A stretch of 64,000 nt of DNA from Solimonas marina (GTDB taxonomy: Bacteria > Pseudomonadota > Gammaproteobacteria > Nevskiales > Nevskiaceae). The notes under the pieces were generated by a model. The model saw only the letters and a list, made by a program, of their open reading frames with translations. It was not told the origin of the DNA and did no database searches. Of the stretch, positions 32,751 to 41,223 are shown piece by piece (position 1 is the stretch's first letter; the number at the start of each line of letters is the position of its first letter). Location: the NCBI RefSeq assembly GCF_012241385.1, contig NZ_JAAVXB010000008.1, positions 62,001 through 126,000 on the forward strand. The letters run 5' to 3'. The translations under genes and the position numbers were made by a program.

Positions 32751-35135
32751 ATGAGTGCGCAGAATCTCGAACGCCTGCTGCTCAGTCGCCATGCGCTGGT
32801 GATCGGCGCACCCTCGACGCCGCTCGACGAGGCCTTGCTGTCGGCACTCGGCACGCCGACACATCACGTGCACAGCGCTCGGCAGCTGGGCGCGGCGCTC
32901 GCGGAGCAGGCCGCCGCTGACGCCGTGGCGATCGTTTTCGATGCGTCGCTCGTCAATCCATCCGTGGTCGAAGCGCTGGTGGCGCAGCAATGTCGCGGCG
33001 TGGTCTGGGTTTGCGCCGAGCCGATCGATGAGCGCGTCCTGCAGGCGGCGCGACCGGGGCGCCTGCGCTTTCTCGGTCCGCGGACCGCCGGCTTCTGGCA
33101 TCGCAATGGACTGGCGGCCGGGGCCTTCGCGGGCGAGCTGGTGCAAACACCGTCGCGCGGCATCGCCCTGATCGCGCAATCCGGCTCGATTGCCTCGGCG
33201 GCGATCGACTGGGCGGCGGGGCGCCGCATCGGCTTTTCGTGGGCAGTGACGACCGGCGCCGAGGACGATGCCGACGTTGCCGACTTTCTCGATGTCGCCG
33301 CGCTGGATCCGTCGACTCGCGGCGTCATCCTGCAGCTGGGCAGCATTCGTGGCGGGCGCAAGTTCATGTCGGCGGCGCGCGCCTGTGCGCGCGTCAAACC
33401 GGTCGTCGTCCTGCAAAGCCGCGCCAGTAGCGAGGAAGGCCGGACCACCGCCGATCCGGTTCGCAGTGCCGCCTTTGCGCGCGCCGGCCTGGTCGAGAGC
33501 GAGACCTTGGATGGCGTGTTCGACGCGCTGTCGGCACTGGCGCGAATACCGGCGCGCAGCCAGACCCGGGTGTTGGCGCTCGGCAATGGCGCCGGCGTCT
33601 GCGCGCTGGGCCTCGACGCCGTGCTGCGCTATGGCTTGACGCCGTCATCGTGCAGTGACGAAAGCCTGGCCTATGTGCAGACGCAGGCGCCGCGCGCGCG
33701 CCGCCTCGACCGCGCACTCGACCTCGGTCCGACCGAACCGCAGGCCTTGGCGCGTATCTGTCAGCGGCTGCTGGATGACGACAGCATCGACTACCTGTTG
33801 CTGGTTCACAGCCCGTCGGTCGATTCGCCGCACGAGCCCTGTGTCGCAGCGCTGCGCGATGCGCACCTCGACCCACGCCTGGTGACCGTCTGGCTGGGGC
33901 TGAAGACCGCATCGACCGCACGCACGCAATCCGTGGAGGCGGGGCTGTCGACCTTCGTCACTGCCGGCCAGGCGGCGCGCGCGCTGCGCTATCGCTGGCT
34001 GCACGGCCGCACCCGCGAGTTGCTGATGCAGACGCCGCCGACGCGGGCGCAAAGTGCCCGCGACCGCAATGCCGCGCACCGCATCGTTGCCGCGGCGATC
34101 GCCGCCGGTCATGTGCAACTCGATGGCGAAACGGCGCAGCGTTTCGTCGCCTGCTATGGCATGCGCGCATCGTCGGCCGCGGGCGCTGGCGACGCCTTCG
34201 ATCTGGAGCTTTGCCGACACCCGGAGCTTGGCGAACACCTGACGATCACCGCGGTCGGCGGCGTGCTGCGATCGACGACGGCACGCGGTTTCGCACCGCT
34301 CGATGTCTTGCTGGCGCGACGCATGATCGAAGACATGCAGCTGACTCTCGATGGCGCGCAGCTTGGTGCACTGGCAACGCGTTTGCACGGCGCCTTGCTG
34401 AATCTGTCGGATATCGCGCTCGAGCATCCGTCGGTGCGGACGCTGCGTGTGCGCTGCACGATCAGCGCCGAGATGCCGGCACCCGTCTACGGTGATGCCA
34501 CCGTGGACCTCGATCCGGTCTCACAGGACGAACGCCGGCGGCTGGTGCTGGCGCCGTATCCGGAGGTGCTGTCGCGAACACTGACGACGCGCGACGAACG
34601 TCGCTACCACATGCGAGCCGTGCGTCCCGAGGATGAGCCGGCGTTGATCCAGCTGCTCGAGCGGATGCGCCCCGAGGATGTTCGCCTGCGTTTTTTTGCG
34701 ACCATTCGGCGCTTCTCGCACGAAATGGTCGCGCGCATGACGCAGGTCGATTACGACCGCGAGCTGGTGCTGGTCACCGAGCCCGAAGGGATGCCCGGCG
34801 CCCTATGCTCGGTCGCGCAGCTGATCCTCGATCCCTACGGCGAGGCCGGCGAGTTCTCGATTCTTGTCGAACACGCGCACGCTGGGCGGGGGCTGGGCCG
34901 CATGTTGATGGAGGAACTGCTGGCGCACGGGCGGCGCTGCGCATTGACGCTGATCTACGGCGACATCCTGCGGCAGAACACGCCGATGCTGACGTTGGCC
35001 GAGCACCTGGGGTTTGAATTCCGGCCGCACGAAGACCCGGATTGCCGGCGCGTCGAGTTGGCGCTGCCTCCGCGTGACGAGGCGGCCCCGGTCGATCGCC
35101 GCCACCGCTGGGTCTGGTCGCGCAGCGGGTCCTGA
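32751..35135 (+). CDS. Pat-like protein acetyltransferase (acyl-CoA synthetase-like fused to GNAT)
   Basis: 794 residues. The N-terminal two thirds follow the NDP-forming acyl-CoA synthetase layout (CoA-binding fold, succinyl-CoA ligase-like domains: SVDSPHEPC, AQSGSIASA) and a shortened ATP-grasp-like segment. The C-terminal 170 residues are a GNAT domain (LVTEPEG, EFSILVEHAHAGRGLGRMLMEELL with the acetyl-CoA pyrophosphate loop AGRGLG). This is the architecture of Pat, which acetylates lysines and inactivates acetyl-CoA synthetase. It is somewhat shorter than Pat of enterobacteria (about 880). Operon with an HDAC-family gene supports a write/erase pair. Confidence 0.82.
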   Translation: MSAQNLERLLLSRHALVIGAPSTPLDEALLSALGTPTHHVHSARQLGAALAEQAAADAVAIVFDASLVNPSVVEALVAQQCRGVVWVCAEPIDERVLQAARPGRLRFLGPRTAGFWHRNGLAAGAFAGELVQTPSRGIALIAQSGSIASAAIDWAAGRRIGFSWAVTTGAEDDADVADFLDVAALDPSTRGVILQLGSIRGGRKFMSAARACARVKPVVVLQSRASSEEGRTTADPVRSAAFARAGLVESETLDGVFDALSALARIPARSQTRVLALGNGAGVCALGLDAVLRYGLTPSSCSDESLAYVQTQAPRARRLDRALDLGPTEPQALARICQRLLDDDSIDYLLLVHSPSVDSPHEPCVAALRDAHLDPRLVTVWLGLKTASTARTQSVEAGLSTFVTAGQAARALRYRWLHGRTRELLMQTPPTRAQSARDRNAAHRIVAAAIAAGHVQLDGETAQRFVACYGMRASSAAGAGDAFDLELCRHPELGEHLTITAVGGVLRSTTARGFAPLDVLLARRMIEDMQLTLDGAQLGALATRLHGALLNLSDIALEHPSVRTLRVRCTISAEMPAPVYGDATVDLDPVSQDERRRLVLAPYPEVLSRTLTTRDERRYHMRAVRPEDEPALIQLLERMRPEDVRLRFFATIRRFSHEMVARMTQVDYDRELVLVTEPEGMPGALCSVAQLILDPYGEAGEFSILVEHAHAGRGLGRMLMEELLAHGRRCALTLIYGDILRQNTPMLTLAEHLGFEFRPHEDPDCRRVELALPPRDEAAPVDRRHRWVWSRSGS

Positions 35136-35173
35136 TCCCGCTGTTGTTTGCTGCGCCGCCCCAGCGCCAGGCG

Positions 35174-35602
35174 CTAGCTCTGTAGCGCGAGCTGCTGCAA
35201 GGCGCTGGCCGGCATCAGCCCCGGCTGCTGGCGTATCAGCTGGCCGCTGCGGAACACGGCAAAGTTCGGAATGCTGCGCACGGCGTAACGCGCCGACAGC
35301 GCCGGCTGCGCTTCGGTGTCGACCTTCAGCACGATGGCGCGACCGGCCAATGCCTGCGCGGCGCGTGCCACCTCCGGTGCCGCGCGCTTGCACGGACCAC
35401 ACCATTCGGCCCAGAAGTCGACGAGTACCGGCACCGTCGCCTGCGCGACGATGGCGTCGAACTGTGCGGCGTCGACATTGACCGGTACGGCCAGCGGCGG
35501 CAACTCGGCCTTGCAGGCGCCGCAGCGTCCGCTGTCGGCCAGGTGGGCAGCGGGAACGCGGTTGCCGCGACCGCACGCGGGACATTGTCGAATCAGACTC
35601 AT
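35174..35602 (-). CDS. trxC: thioredoxin 2
   Basis: 142 residues. An N-terminal zinc ribbon (CPACGRGNR and CGACK) is joined to a thioredoxin domain with the canonical active site WAEWCGPCK and cis-Pro in RSIPNFAVF. TrxC reduces disulfides and is induced by oxidative stress. The ATG has GGAG six bases upstream. It converges with the acetyltransferase gene (38-base gap, no clear terminator). Confidence 0.95.
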   Translation of the reverse strand: MSLIRQCPACGRGNRVPAAHLADSGRCGACKAELPPLAVPVNVDAAQFDAIVAQATVPVLVDFWAEWCGPCKRAAPEVARAAQALAGRAIVLKVDTEAQPALSARYAVRSIPNFAVFRSGQLIRQQPGLMPASALQQLALQS

Positions 35603-35753
35603 CTCGAACTCCGGGCGCCCAAGGTGGCGCCTCCTGCAGATGGGGACGCGCCCGTGCCAATCAATAGTTGCCGCCGACCTTGATGCCCGTCATGTCGCGA
35701 TCGCGCGGATAGCACGACGCTAGCGCCCTCAGACCTTTATCAGGAGATTCGAC

Positions 35754-36026
35754 ATGAGCGATTCCGAAAAGCTGGCGCTGAACGATGAGCTGGCCGCGCT
35801 GCGCGCCACCCGCGACGAGCTCAAGCTGCAGGCACATCTGCTGCGGGCCGAGGTGCGCGATCGCTGGAATGAACTCGAAGCGCACCTCGATGCCCTGAAC
35901 GAGCATCTGGGGCGCGCCGAGGTCGCAGCGCAGACGGCGCGCGGCGAGGTCGATGTCGCGGCACAGCTGATGCTCGATGTGCTGAAGAACGGCTACGCGC
36001 AGATACGCGGTGCGCTGCGCGGCTGA
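35754..36026 (+). CDS. small coiled-coil protein
   Basis: 90 residues, almost wholly a charged amphipathic helix with heptad Leu/Ala spacing (LNDELAALRATRDELKLQAHLL, shown here as the pattern L..ELAAL....DELKLQ). No signal or membrane segment. A good AGGAG site precedes the ATG. Function unknown; such proteins can be scaffold or stress proteins. Downstream lies a sigma54 promoter for a separate transcript, so the two are adjacent but not obviously linked. No intrinsic terminator follows it before that promoter. Confidence 0.7.
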   Translation: MSDSEKLALNDELAALRATRDELKLQAHLLRAEVRDRWNELEAHLDALNEHLGRAEVAAQTARGEVDVAAQLMLDVLKNGYAQIRGALRG

Positions 36027-36109
36027 ACGTGGCACGCACAACGCATGGCGTGCAAGCCGCCGCCATGCGCGATGCAGGGCCGAAGCGGACGCTCGCCATG
36101 ACTTGAGCC

Positions 36110-36125
36110 GGGCACGCCGCTTGCG
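36110..36125 (+). promoter_or_regulatory. sigma54 (-24/-12) promoter of a candidate sRNA
   Basis: GGGCACG-CCGC-TTGCG matches TGGCACG-N4-TTGCW except at the first and last base; the essential GGCACG, TTGC and GG-to-GC spacing are intact. The start site would be near 36136, six bases before the first hairpin of a non-coding transcript. A second, poorer match (TGGCAC-N5-ACGC) lies at 36030-36044. Confidence 0.7.
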
Positions 36126-36135
36126 CGCCACCTCA

Positions 36136-36316
36136 ACAGAGTCCGGTCATCCCCCCTGGCCGGATCCTCTATCGACTCGCGCCATAACCCCCCGTGGCGC
36201 GACCGTGCGCAGCGGTCCGCCGGCAACGGTGCGGCGCTGCGGTTGAACCGGTGGCCAGGAGGCCGCTGATTCGATGAGGACTGCGGCGGATGTCGGCGTC
36301 CGCCGCAGCTCTTTTT
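36136..36316 (+). ncRNA. candidate sigma54-dependent small RNA with two C6-loop hairpins
   Basis: No coding potential I can support, but dense structure between a sigma54 promoter and a Rho-independent terminator. Hairpin 1 (36142-36164) has eight pairs and the loop TCCCCCC. Hairpin 2 (36177-36202) has eight pairs and the loop TAACCCCCCG. A third stem joins 36208-36214 with 36235-36241. A short stem with an AGGA loop (36253-36264) resembles a CsrA/RsmA site. The terminator is at 36281-36316. Exposed C-runs usually pair with G-rich Shine-Dalgarno sequences in target mRNAs. The RNA would be about 180 nt. It belongs to no family I recognise. Confidence 0.6.
36281..36316 (+). terminator. Rho-independent terminator of the candidate sRNA
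   Basis: A perfect 10-bp stem (36281-36290 with 36299-36308) and 8-base loop are followed by CTCTTTTT on the plus strand; the opposite strand has no T-run, so it cannot serve paaX. The nearest plus-strand gene ends 255 bases earlier. Confidence 0.88.
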
Positions 36317-36348
36317 ATGTTTGGTTAGACCGGCATGCACTCGCTCAA

Positions 36349-37272
36349 CTAGTCGGTCGCCGTGAACCGCTTGAGTTCTGCAACAGCCTGTTCCGGGCTT
36401 GTCGCCGCTGGTGCGGTGGCGAGTTCCAACTGCGCGCGCAGACATCGGTCGGATGCGGTCCACAAGGCGAGATACAGATTCCGGCACAGTTCATAGGCCT
36501 GCTGGCCAGCCCAGTCGGCGTCGAGCATCGCCAGTGGCAGGCGCGGGTCGTGCAGGCTGGCGCGCCGGAAGTGATGAATCAGCAGGGTTCTGGCGATGAA
36601 GGCCTGCTCATCGCTCAGCTTCAGCGCCGGCAGTACATTTTTCGCGAGCGCAGTGAAGTCGGCGATAAAAGCGCGATAGCGCGCGGCGATCTGCTCCAGA
36701 GGCCACGCTTGCCGAGCCAGTGGCGTCAGTGAGGTGCCGACGACGCCGGGCAAATCGGTTGCACTCAGCAGCAACAGCGAATCGCCGAGGTCCAGACGTT
36801 CGATCAGCGTACGCAAGGCTTGGCGATCGGCATTCGGGTGCACGTAAAGGCCGTTGGCAAGTGCGGCAAAGCCCTCCCATTCGAGTTCGCGGCGCAGCTC
36901 GCTGCGATCGGTCCCGTCGCCGCCGCGCAGCGGCAGCGCCAGCGTCCACTGGCCGCCCCAGTCCTTGGGCGCCGGCGCGTAGATGCGGTGGTCGGCCTGT
37001 GCGATGCGCGCGAGACCTGTGCGGGTGATGGCATAGCGGCTGCGCCGGCCATCACGCTCCGCTTCGAGCCAGCCTTCGTCGGTGAGGCGGAAAATCGTGG
37101 TCCGTACCAGGCGCTCGTTGAGTCCGAACGGCGCGGCGAGGGTGATCAGCTCGCCGAGCCAGAAATCGCTTTGCAGCGGTGCCAGCGCATCGCCAAGCAG
37201 CGTCACGAGCAGCGACTTTCCCTTGGGCGCGTCTTTGGTCAGCAGCGATTGCAGCCAGGCGTTGAATTTCAT
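36349..37272 (-). CDS. paaX: PaaX transcriptional repressor of phenylacetate catabolism
   Basis: 307 residues. A winged-helix N terminus (TLLGDALAP, LNERLVRTTIFRLTDEGWLEAERDGRRSRYAIT, cited as the pattern VRTTIFRL...GW) and PaaX central and C-terminal domains (HHFRRASLHDPRLPLAMLDADWAG is the family C-terminal signature, read as DPRLP..LL..DW.G). It represses the paa operon until phenylacetyl-CoA binds. It is divergent from paaA, with the operator region between them. The ATG has only a weak ribosome site. Confidence 0.93.
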   Translation of the reverse strand: MKFNAWLQSLLTKDAPKGKSLLVTLLGDALAPLQSDFWLGELITLAAPFGLNERLVRTTIFRLTDEGWLEAERDGRRSRYAITRTGLARIAQADHRIYAPAPKDWGGQWTLALPLRGGDGTDRSELRRELEWEGFAALANGLYVHPNADRQALRTLIERLDLGDSLLLLSATDLPGVVGTSLTPLARQAWPLEQIAARYRAFIADFTALAKNVLPALKLSDEQAFIARTLLIHHFRRASLHDPRLPLAMLDADWAGQQAYELCRNLYLALWTASDRCLRAQLELATAPAATSPEQAVAELKRFTATD

Positions 37273-37339
37273 GCGATGCGGCGCGCAGTGGTGTCGATAG
37301 GCTGCGCACGATAACGGACGGCGAGGCTCAGCTCAAAAC

Positions 37340-37368
37340 GATACATAAAATAAAAGTGATACATAAAA
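37340..37368. repeat. direct repeats GATACATAAAA in the paaX-paaA intergenic region
   Basis: Two identical 11-bp copies (37340-37350 and 37358-37368) are spaced 18 bases start to start in an AT-rich patch just upstream of the paaA promoter. They are plausible regulator-binding sites, with PaaX the first candidate. Confidence 0.55.
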
Positions 37369-37374
37369 AATGTA
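37360..37374. promoter_or_regulatory. operator-like inverted repeat TACAT-N5-ATGTA
   Basis: Perfect 5-bp arms overlap the -35 element of the paaA promoter, as expected of a repressor site. It overlaps the second direct repeat. Confidence 0.5.
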
Positions 37375-37401
37375 GACAATAAAAAGTTAGTGTCATATAG
37401 T
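37373..37401 (+). promoter_or_regulatory. sigma70 promoter of the paa operon
   Basis: TAGACA (37373-37378) and TATAGT (37396-37401) are separated by exactly 17 bases and differ from consensus by one base each. Transcription would start near 37408, giving a 40-base leader to paaA. Confidence 0.75.
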
Positions 37402-37448
37402 CCTCTTATCAAGCGGCGTGAAGCGCGCCACAGAAACGGAGGACGAGC

Positions 37449-38441
37449 ATGTATGCGCAGCTAGTGGAAACCGGCGCCCAGCGCGTTCGCGGCACCGATG
37501 AACTTGAGGGCCAGGAACGGGTCTTCCAGGAGCGCATCGATGCCGGCGTGAAGATCGAGCCGAAAGACTGGATGCCGGAGGGCTATCGCAAAACGCTGGT
37601 TCGACAGATCAGCCAGCACGCGCACTCCGAGATCGTCGGTCAGTTGCCGGAAGGCAACTGGATCACGCGCGCGCCGACGCTCAAGCGCAAGGCCATCCTG
37701 CTCGCCAAAGTCCAGGACGAGGCCGGTCACGGCCTGTACCTATACAGCGCGGCAGAGACGCTGGGTGTTTCGCGTGATGCTCTGATCGCGCAACTGCACG
37801 CCGGCAAGGCCAAGTATTCGAGCATCTTCAACTATCCGACGCTGACCTGGGCCGACATTGGTGCGATCGGCTGGCTGGTCGACGGGTCGGCGATCATCAA
37901 CCAGATTCCGCTGTGTCGGTGTTCGTACGGTCCTTATGCACGGGCCATGGTGCGCGTCTGTAAGGAGGAGTCGTTCCATCAGCGGCAGGGCTACGACCTG
38001 TTGTTGGCATTGTGCAACGGCACGCCCGAGCAAAAGGCGATGGCCCAGGATGCGCTGAATCGCTGGTGGTGGCCGGCGCTGATGATGTTCGGCCCCAGCG
38101 ATGCCGATTCGGTCAACAGCGCGCAGTCGACACAATGGGGCATCAAGCTGTTCAGCAACGACGCGCTGCGTCAGAAGATGGTCGACCAGACCGTGCCGCA
38201 GGCCGAGTACCTGGGCCTGACGATCCCCGACCCCGATCTGAAATGGAACGAGGAGCGCGGCCATTACGATTTCGGCGCCATCGACTGGGACGAGTTTTTC
38301 AACGTCATCAAGGGCAACGGTCCGTGCAATCGCGAGCGCCTGGCGACGCGCGTGCAGGCGTACGAGGACGGCGAGTGGTTCCGTGAGGGCCTGAACGCTC
38401 ACGCCGACAAGCAGGCGGCGCGTGGCGCCGCTGCCGCCTGA
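37449..38441 (+). CDS. paaA: phenylacetyl-CoA epoxidase subunit A (catalytic)
   Basis: 330 residues. The di-iron monooxygenase subunit that, with PaaC, forms the core of the ring 1,2-epoxidase acting on phenylacetyl-CoA. The ferritin-like iron ligands are in [13 protein letters not shown] and [12 protein letters not shown]. The ATG has GGAGG eight bases upstream. First gene of the twelve-gene paa operon; repressed by PaaX by analogy. Confidence 0.97.
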   Translation: MYAQLVETGAQRVRGTDELEGQERVFQERIDAGVKIEPKDWMPEGYRKTLVRQISQHAHSEIVGQLPEGNWITRAPTLKRKAILLAKVQDEAGHGLYLYSAAETLGVSRDALIAQLHAGKAKYSSIFNYPTLTWADIGAIGWLVDGSAIINQIPLCRCSYGPYARAMVRVCKEESFHQRQGYDLLLALCNGTPEQKAMAQDALNRWWWPALMMFGPSDADSVNSAQSTQWGIKLFSNDALRQKMVDQTVPQAEYLGLTIPDPDLKWNEERGHYDFGAIDWDEFFNVIKGNGPCNRERLATRVQAYEDGEWFREGLNAHADKQAARGAAAA

Positions 38442-38469
38442 TCGTCAAGCCGCTTTCGAGGAGAGCGAA

Positions 38470-38754
38470 ATGAAAAAAGAATGGCCATTGTGGGAAATCT
38501 TCATCCGCAGTCAGCACGGCCTGGCGCACAAGCACGTCGGCAGCCTGCATGCGCCCGACGCGGAGATGGCGGTCAACAATGCGCGCGACGTCTACACGCG
38601 ACGCAATGAGGGCGTGAGCATCTGGGTTGTGCGTTCGGCCGACATTGTCGCCAGCAGCCCGGACGACAAGGAGCCGTTGTTCGAGCCGTCGAACAGCAAG
38701 GTCTATCGGCATCCGACGTTCTTCCCGATGCCGGAAGCCGTCAAGCACATCTAG
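38470..38754 (+). CDS. paaB: phenylacetyl-CoA epoxidase subunit B
   Basis: 94 residues, the normal size. The N terminus (WPLWEIFIRSQHGLAHKHVGS) and VWVVRS-like strand match the small structural subunit that bridges PaaAC heterodimers (read here as WEIF.RS..GL.H.H.GSLHA). No catalytic residues are expected. It follows paaA by 28 bases with GGAGAG before its ATG. Confidence 0.96.
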   Translation: MKKEWPLWEIFIRSQHGLAHKHVGSLHAPDAEMAVNNARDVYTRRNEGVSIWVVRSADIVASSPDDKEPLFEPSNSKVYRHPTFFPMPEAVKHI

Positions 38755-38804
38755 TCGCTCGCGACGCGGCGGCCCAGGCGGCCGCCGATCCCAGGAGATT
38801 TCAC

Positions 38805-39572
38805 ATGTCGCAGACCGATGCTGCGCAAAAGCTGGCGTATGCGCTGCGTTTTGGCGATACCGCTCTGGTTCTCAGCCATCGCCTGTCCGAGTGGTGCGGC
38901 AAAGGCCCTGCGCTCGAAGAGGACATGGCGCTGGCCAATACCGCCCTCGACCTGCTTGGGCAGGCGCGGCACTGGTTGACGTATGCCGGTGAGCTCGAAG
39001 CTCAGGGGCGCGACGAGGATGCGCTGGCGTATCACCGTAACGACCGCGAATTCTTCAATCTGTTATTGGTCGAACAGCCGAACGGCAACTATGCCGATTC
39101 GATGGTGCGGCAATTCTATTTCGATGCCTGGCATGCGCTGGCGCTGCGCCGCCTGCTGGCGTCGAACGACGCGCAGATGGCAGCGATCGCCGAAAAGGCG
39201 CTCAAGGAAGTCAGTTATCACTTGCGCCGCAGCAGCGATCTGGTGGTCCGTCTTGGCGACGGCAGCGAGCGCAGCCACGCGATGATGCAGGCCGCCGCCG
39301 ACGCGTTGTGGGCGTATACCGGCGAGATGTTCATGGGCGACGCGGTCGACGCCGATGCCGCGGCGCAGGGCTACGGGTTCGATCCGGCGTCGCTGCGCGC
39401 GCCGTGGCTGGACTATGTACGCGAGGTGTTCGACGAGGCGACGCTGACGTTGCCGAATCCGGATGCGTGGATGCATCAGGGCGGCAAGCAGGGCCGTCAC
39501 GGTGAGGCGCTGAGCTATTTGCTCGGCGAAATGCAGGTGCTGCAGCGCAGCTATCCCGGGGCGCAGTGGTAA
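38805..39572 (+). CDS. paaC: phenylacetyl-CoA epoxidase subunit C
   Basis: 255 residues with the ferritin-like fold but reduced metal ligands; PaaC is the non-catalytic partner that stabilises PaaA. Conserved stretches include ALANTALDLLGQAR and EVSYHLRRSSDLV. AGGAG lies eight bases before the ATG. Confidence 0.96.
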   Translation: MSQTDAAQKLAYALRFGDTALVLSHRLSEWCGKGPALEEDMALANTALDLLGQARHWLTYAGELEAQGRDEDALAYHRNDREFFNLLLVEQPNGNYADSMVRQFYFDAWHALALRRLLASNDAQMAAIAEKALKEVSYHLRRSSDLVVRLGDGSERSHAMMQAAADALWAYTGEMFMGDAVDADAAAQGYGFDPASLRAPWLDYVREVFDEATLTLPNPDAWMHQGGKQGRHGEALSYLLGEMQVLQRSYPGAQW

Positions 39573-39576
39573 GACC

Positions 39577-40119
39577 GTGAACACCGTTGCCGCCACACAG
39601 ATCGACACCACCCGTATATGGGACTGGCTGACAGCCGTTCCGGACCCGGAGATTCCGGTGATATCGATCGTCGATCTGGGCATTGTCCGCGACCTGCGCT
39701 GGAATGCGCAGGCACAGACCTGTCACGTCACGGTGACGCCGACGTATTCCGGCTGCCCGGCCACCGAGGTCATCAATCGCGACATTCGCAGTGCGCTGCA
39801 GGCGCAAGGCATCGAGCGGGTCGAGATCGAGATCCGCCTGTCGCCGGCGTGGACCACCGACTGGCTGGCCCCGGCGGCGCGCGAAAAGCTGCGCGCCTAC
39901 GGTATCGCGCCGCCGGTTGGGCGCAGCACCGACGGTCGAACCGAGCACGTCGTCGACCTGCGCCAGCTGCGGCGGGCGCCGCCGGCACCGGACGTCGTTT
40001 GTCCGCATTGCGGTTCCCCCCACACCGAAATCACCAGTGTGTTCGGCTCGACGCCGTGCAAGTCGCTGTATCGTTGCCGCGACTGCCGCGAGCCGTTCGA
40101 CTACTTCAAGTGCCACTGA
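39577..40119 (+). CDS. paaD: PaaD iron-sulfur assembly factor of the epoxidase
   Basis: 180 residues from a GTG five bases after paaC. The DUF59/MIP18-like domain (PDPEIPVISIVDLGIVRD, TYSGCPA) and a C-terminal Cys-rich ribbon (CPHCGS...CRDCREPFDYFKCH, with CxxC pairs) match PaaD. It is thought to help insert the cluster of PaaE or the di-iron centre of PaaA. Confidence 0.95.
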   Translation: MNTVAATQIDTTRIWDWLTAVPDPEIPVISIVDLGIVRDLRWNAQAQTCHVTVTPTYSGCPATEVINRDIRSALQAQGIERVEIEIRLSPAWTTDWLAPAAREKLRAYGIAPPVGRSTDGRTEHVVDLRQLRRAPPAPDVVCPHCGSPHTEITSVFGSTPCKSLYRCRDCREPFDYFKCH

Positions 40120-40139
40120 ACGGCACGAGGTTAGAATCG

Positions 40140-41216
40140 ATGAGCAAATTCCACGGACTGCGGGTTGCCAGCCTGACGCCGGAAACGCGTGACGCGGTGG
40201 TCGTGACCTTCGACGTGCCGGACACCGCACGCGAGGCATTCCGCTTCACGCAAGGTCAGCATCTGACGCTGCGCGGCCAGTTCGACGGCGAGGAAGTGCG
40301 CCGCTCGTATTCGATCTGCGCGGCACCGGACGAGGGCGCGCTGCGCATCGCCATCAAACGTGTGCAGGACGGCTTGTTCTCGACCTGGGCGAATCGCGAG
40401 CTGCAGCCGGGGCACGTCATCGAGTGCATGGAGCCATCCGGGCATTTCCACGTGCCGCTCGAACCGGCGCTGGAGCGCCATCACGTCGCCTTCGCGTCCG
40501 GCAGCGGCATCACCCCGGTGCTGTCGATCATCAAGACCACGCTGGCCGCCGAGCCGCAAAGCCGCTTCACGCTGTTCTACGGCAATCGGGGCTCATCGTC
40601 GGTCATCTTCAAGGAAGAGCTTGAAAACCTGAAGGACCGCTACCTGACGCGGTTCAACCTCGTGTTCGTATTAAGCCGAGAACCGCAGGACATCGAGCTG
40701 TTCAATGGGCGGATCGATCGCGACAAGTGCGATCAGCTGCTGGAGCGTTGGCTTGACCCGACCGACATTGATGTTGCCTATATCTGCGGCCCGCAAAGCA
40801 TGATGGAAGCGGTATCCACCAGCCTGCAGGCGCACGGCGTCGATAAATCGCGAATCAAGATGGAGTTGTTCGCGAGCGGCTTGCCGCGCGTGCCGCGGGC
40901 GCGGCCGGCGGCCAGCGCCGAGGCGCAGGCGGACTGCAAGCTGACGCTGATCCAGGACGGCCGTTCGCGCGAGATTTTCATCGCGCGCAACAAGGAAACC
41001 ATTCTCGACGCGGCGCTGGAGCAGGGCATCGAGCTGCCGTACTCGTGCAAGGGCGGCGTCTGCTCGACCTGCCGCTGCAAGATGACCAAGGGCGAGGTCG
41101 AGATGGACGCCAATTTCGCGCTCGAGGACTACGAGGTCGCGCGCGGCTTCATTCTGACCTGCCAGAGCTATCCGCTGACCGACGAGCTGGTGCTCGATTT
41201 CGATCAGGAAAGCTGA
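40140..41216 (+). CDS. paaE: phenylacetyl-CoA epoxidase reductase subunit
   Basis: 358 residues. An FAD- and NAD(P)H-binding ferredoxin reductase module (RRSYSICA for FAD; GSGITPVLSI for the nucleotide) with a C-terminal plant-type 2Fe-2S domain (SCKGGVCSTCRCK and a later TCQSYP Cys). It passes electrons to the PaaABC oxygenase. It begins 20 bases after paaD. Confidence 0.97.
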   Translation: MSKFHGLRVASLTPETRDAVVVTFDVPDTAREAFRFTQGQHLTLRGQFDGEEVRRSYSICAAPDEGALRIAIKRVQDGLFSTWANRELQPGHVIECMEPSGHFHVPLEPALERHHVAFASGSGITPVLSIIKTTLAAEPQSRFTLFYGNRGSSSVIFKEELENLKDRYLTRFNLVFVLSREPQDIELFNGRIDRDKCDQLLERWLDPTDIDVAYICGPQSMMEAVSTSLQAHGVDKSRIKMELFASGLPRVPRARPAASAEAQADCKLTLIQDGRSREIFIARNKETILDAALEQGIELPYSCKGGVCSTCRCKMTKGEVEMDANFALEDYEVARGFILTCQSYPLTDELVLDFDQES

Positions 41217-41223
41217 GCGCGCG

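Noticed and set aside
36030-36044. Second sigma54-like sequence TGGCAC-N5-ACGC upstream of the sRNA
   Set aside because: The -12 part lacks TTGC and a far better element lies 80 bases downstream; possibly only part of the dyad GCACGC-N10-GCGTGC.
36274-36732. Plus-strand open frame over the terminator and antisense to paaX, with AGGAGG upstream
   Set aside because: Its start runs through a perfect terminator hairpin and the rest is antisense to a clear PaaX; the AGGAGG is better explained as part of the RNA hairpin.
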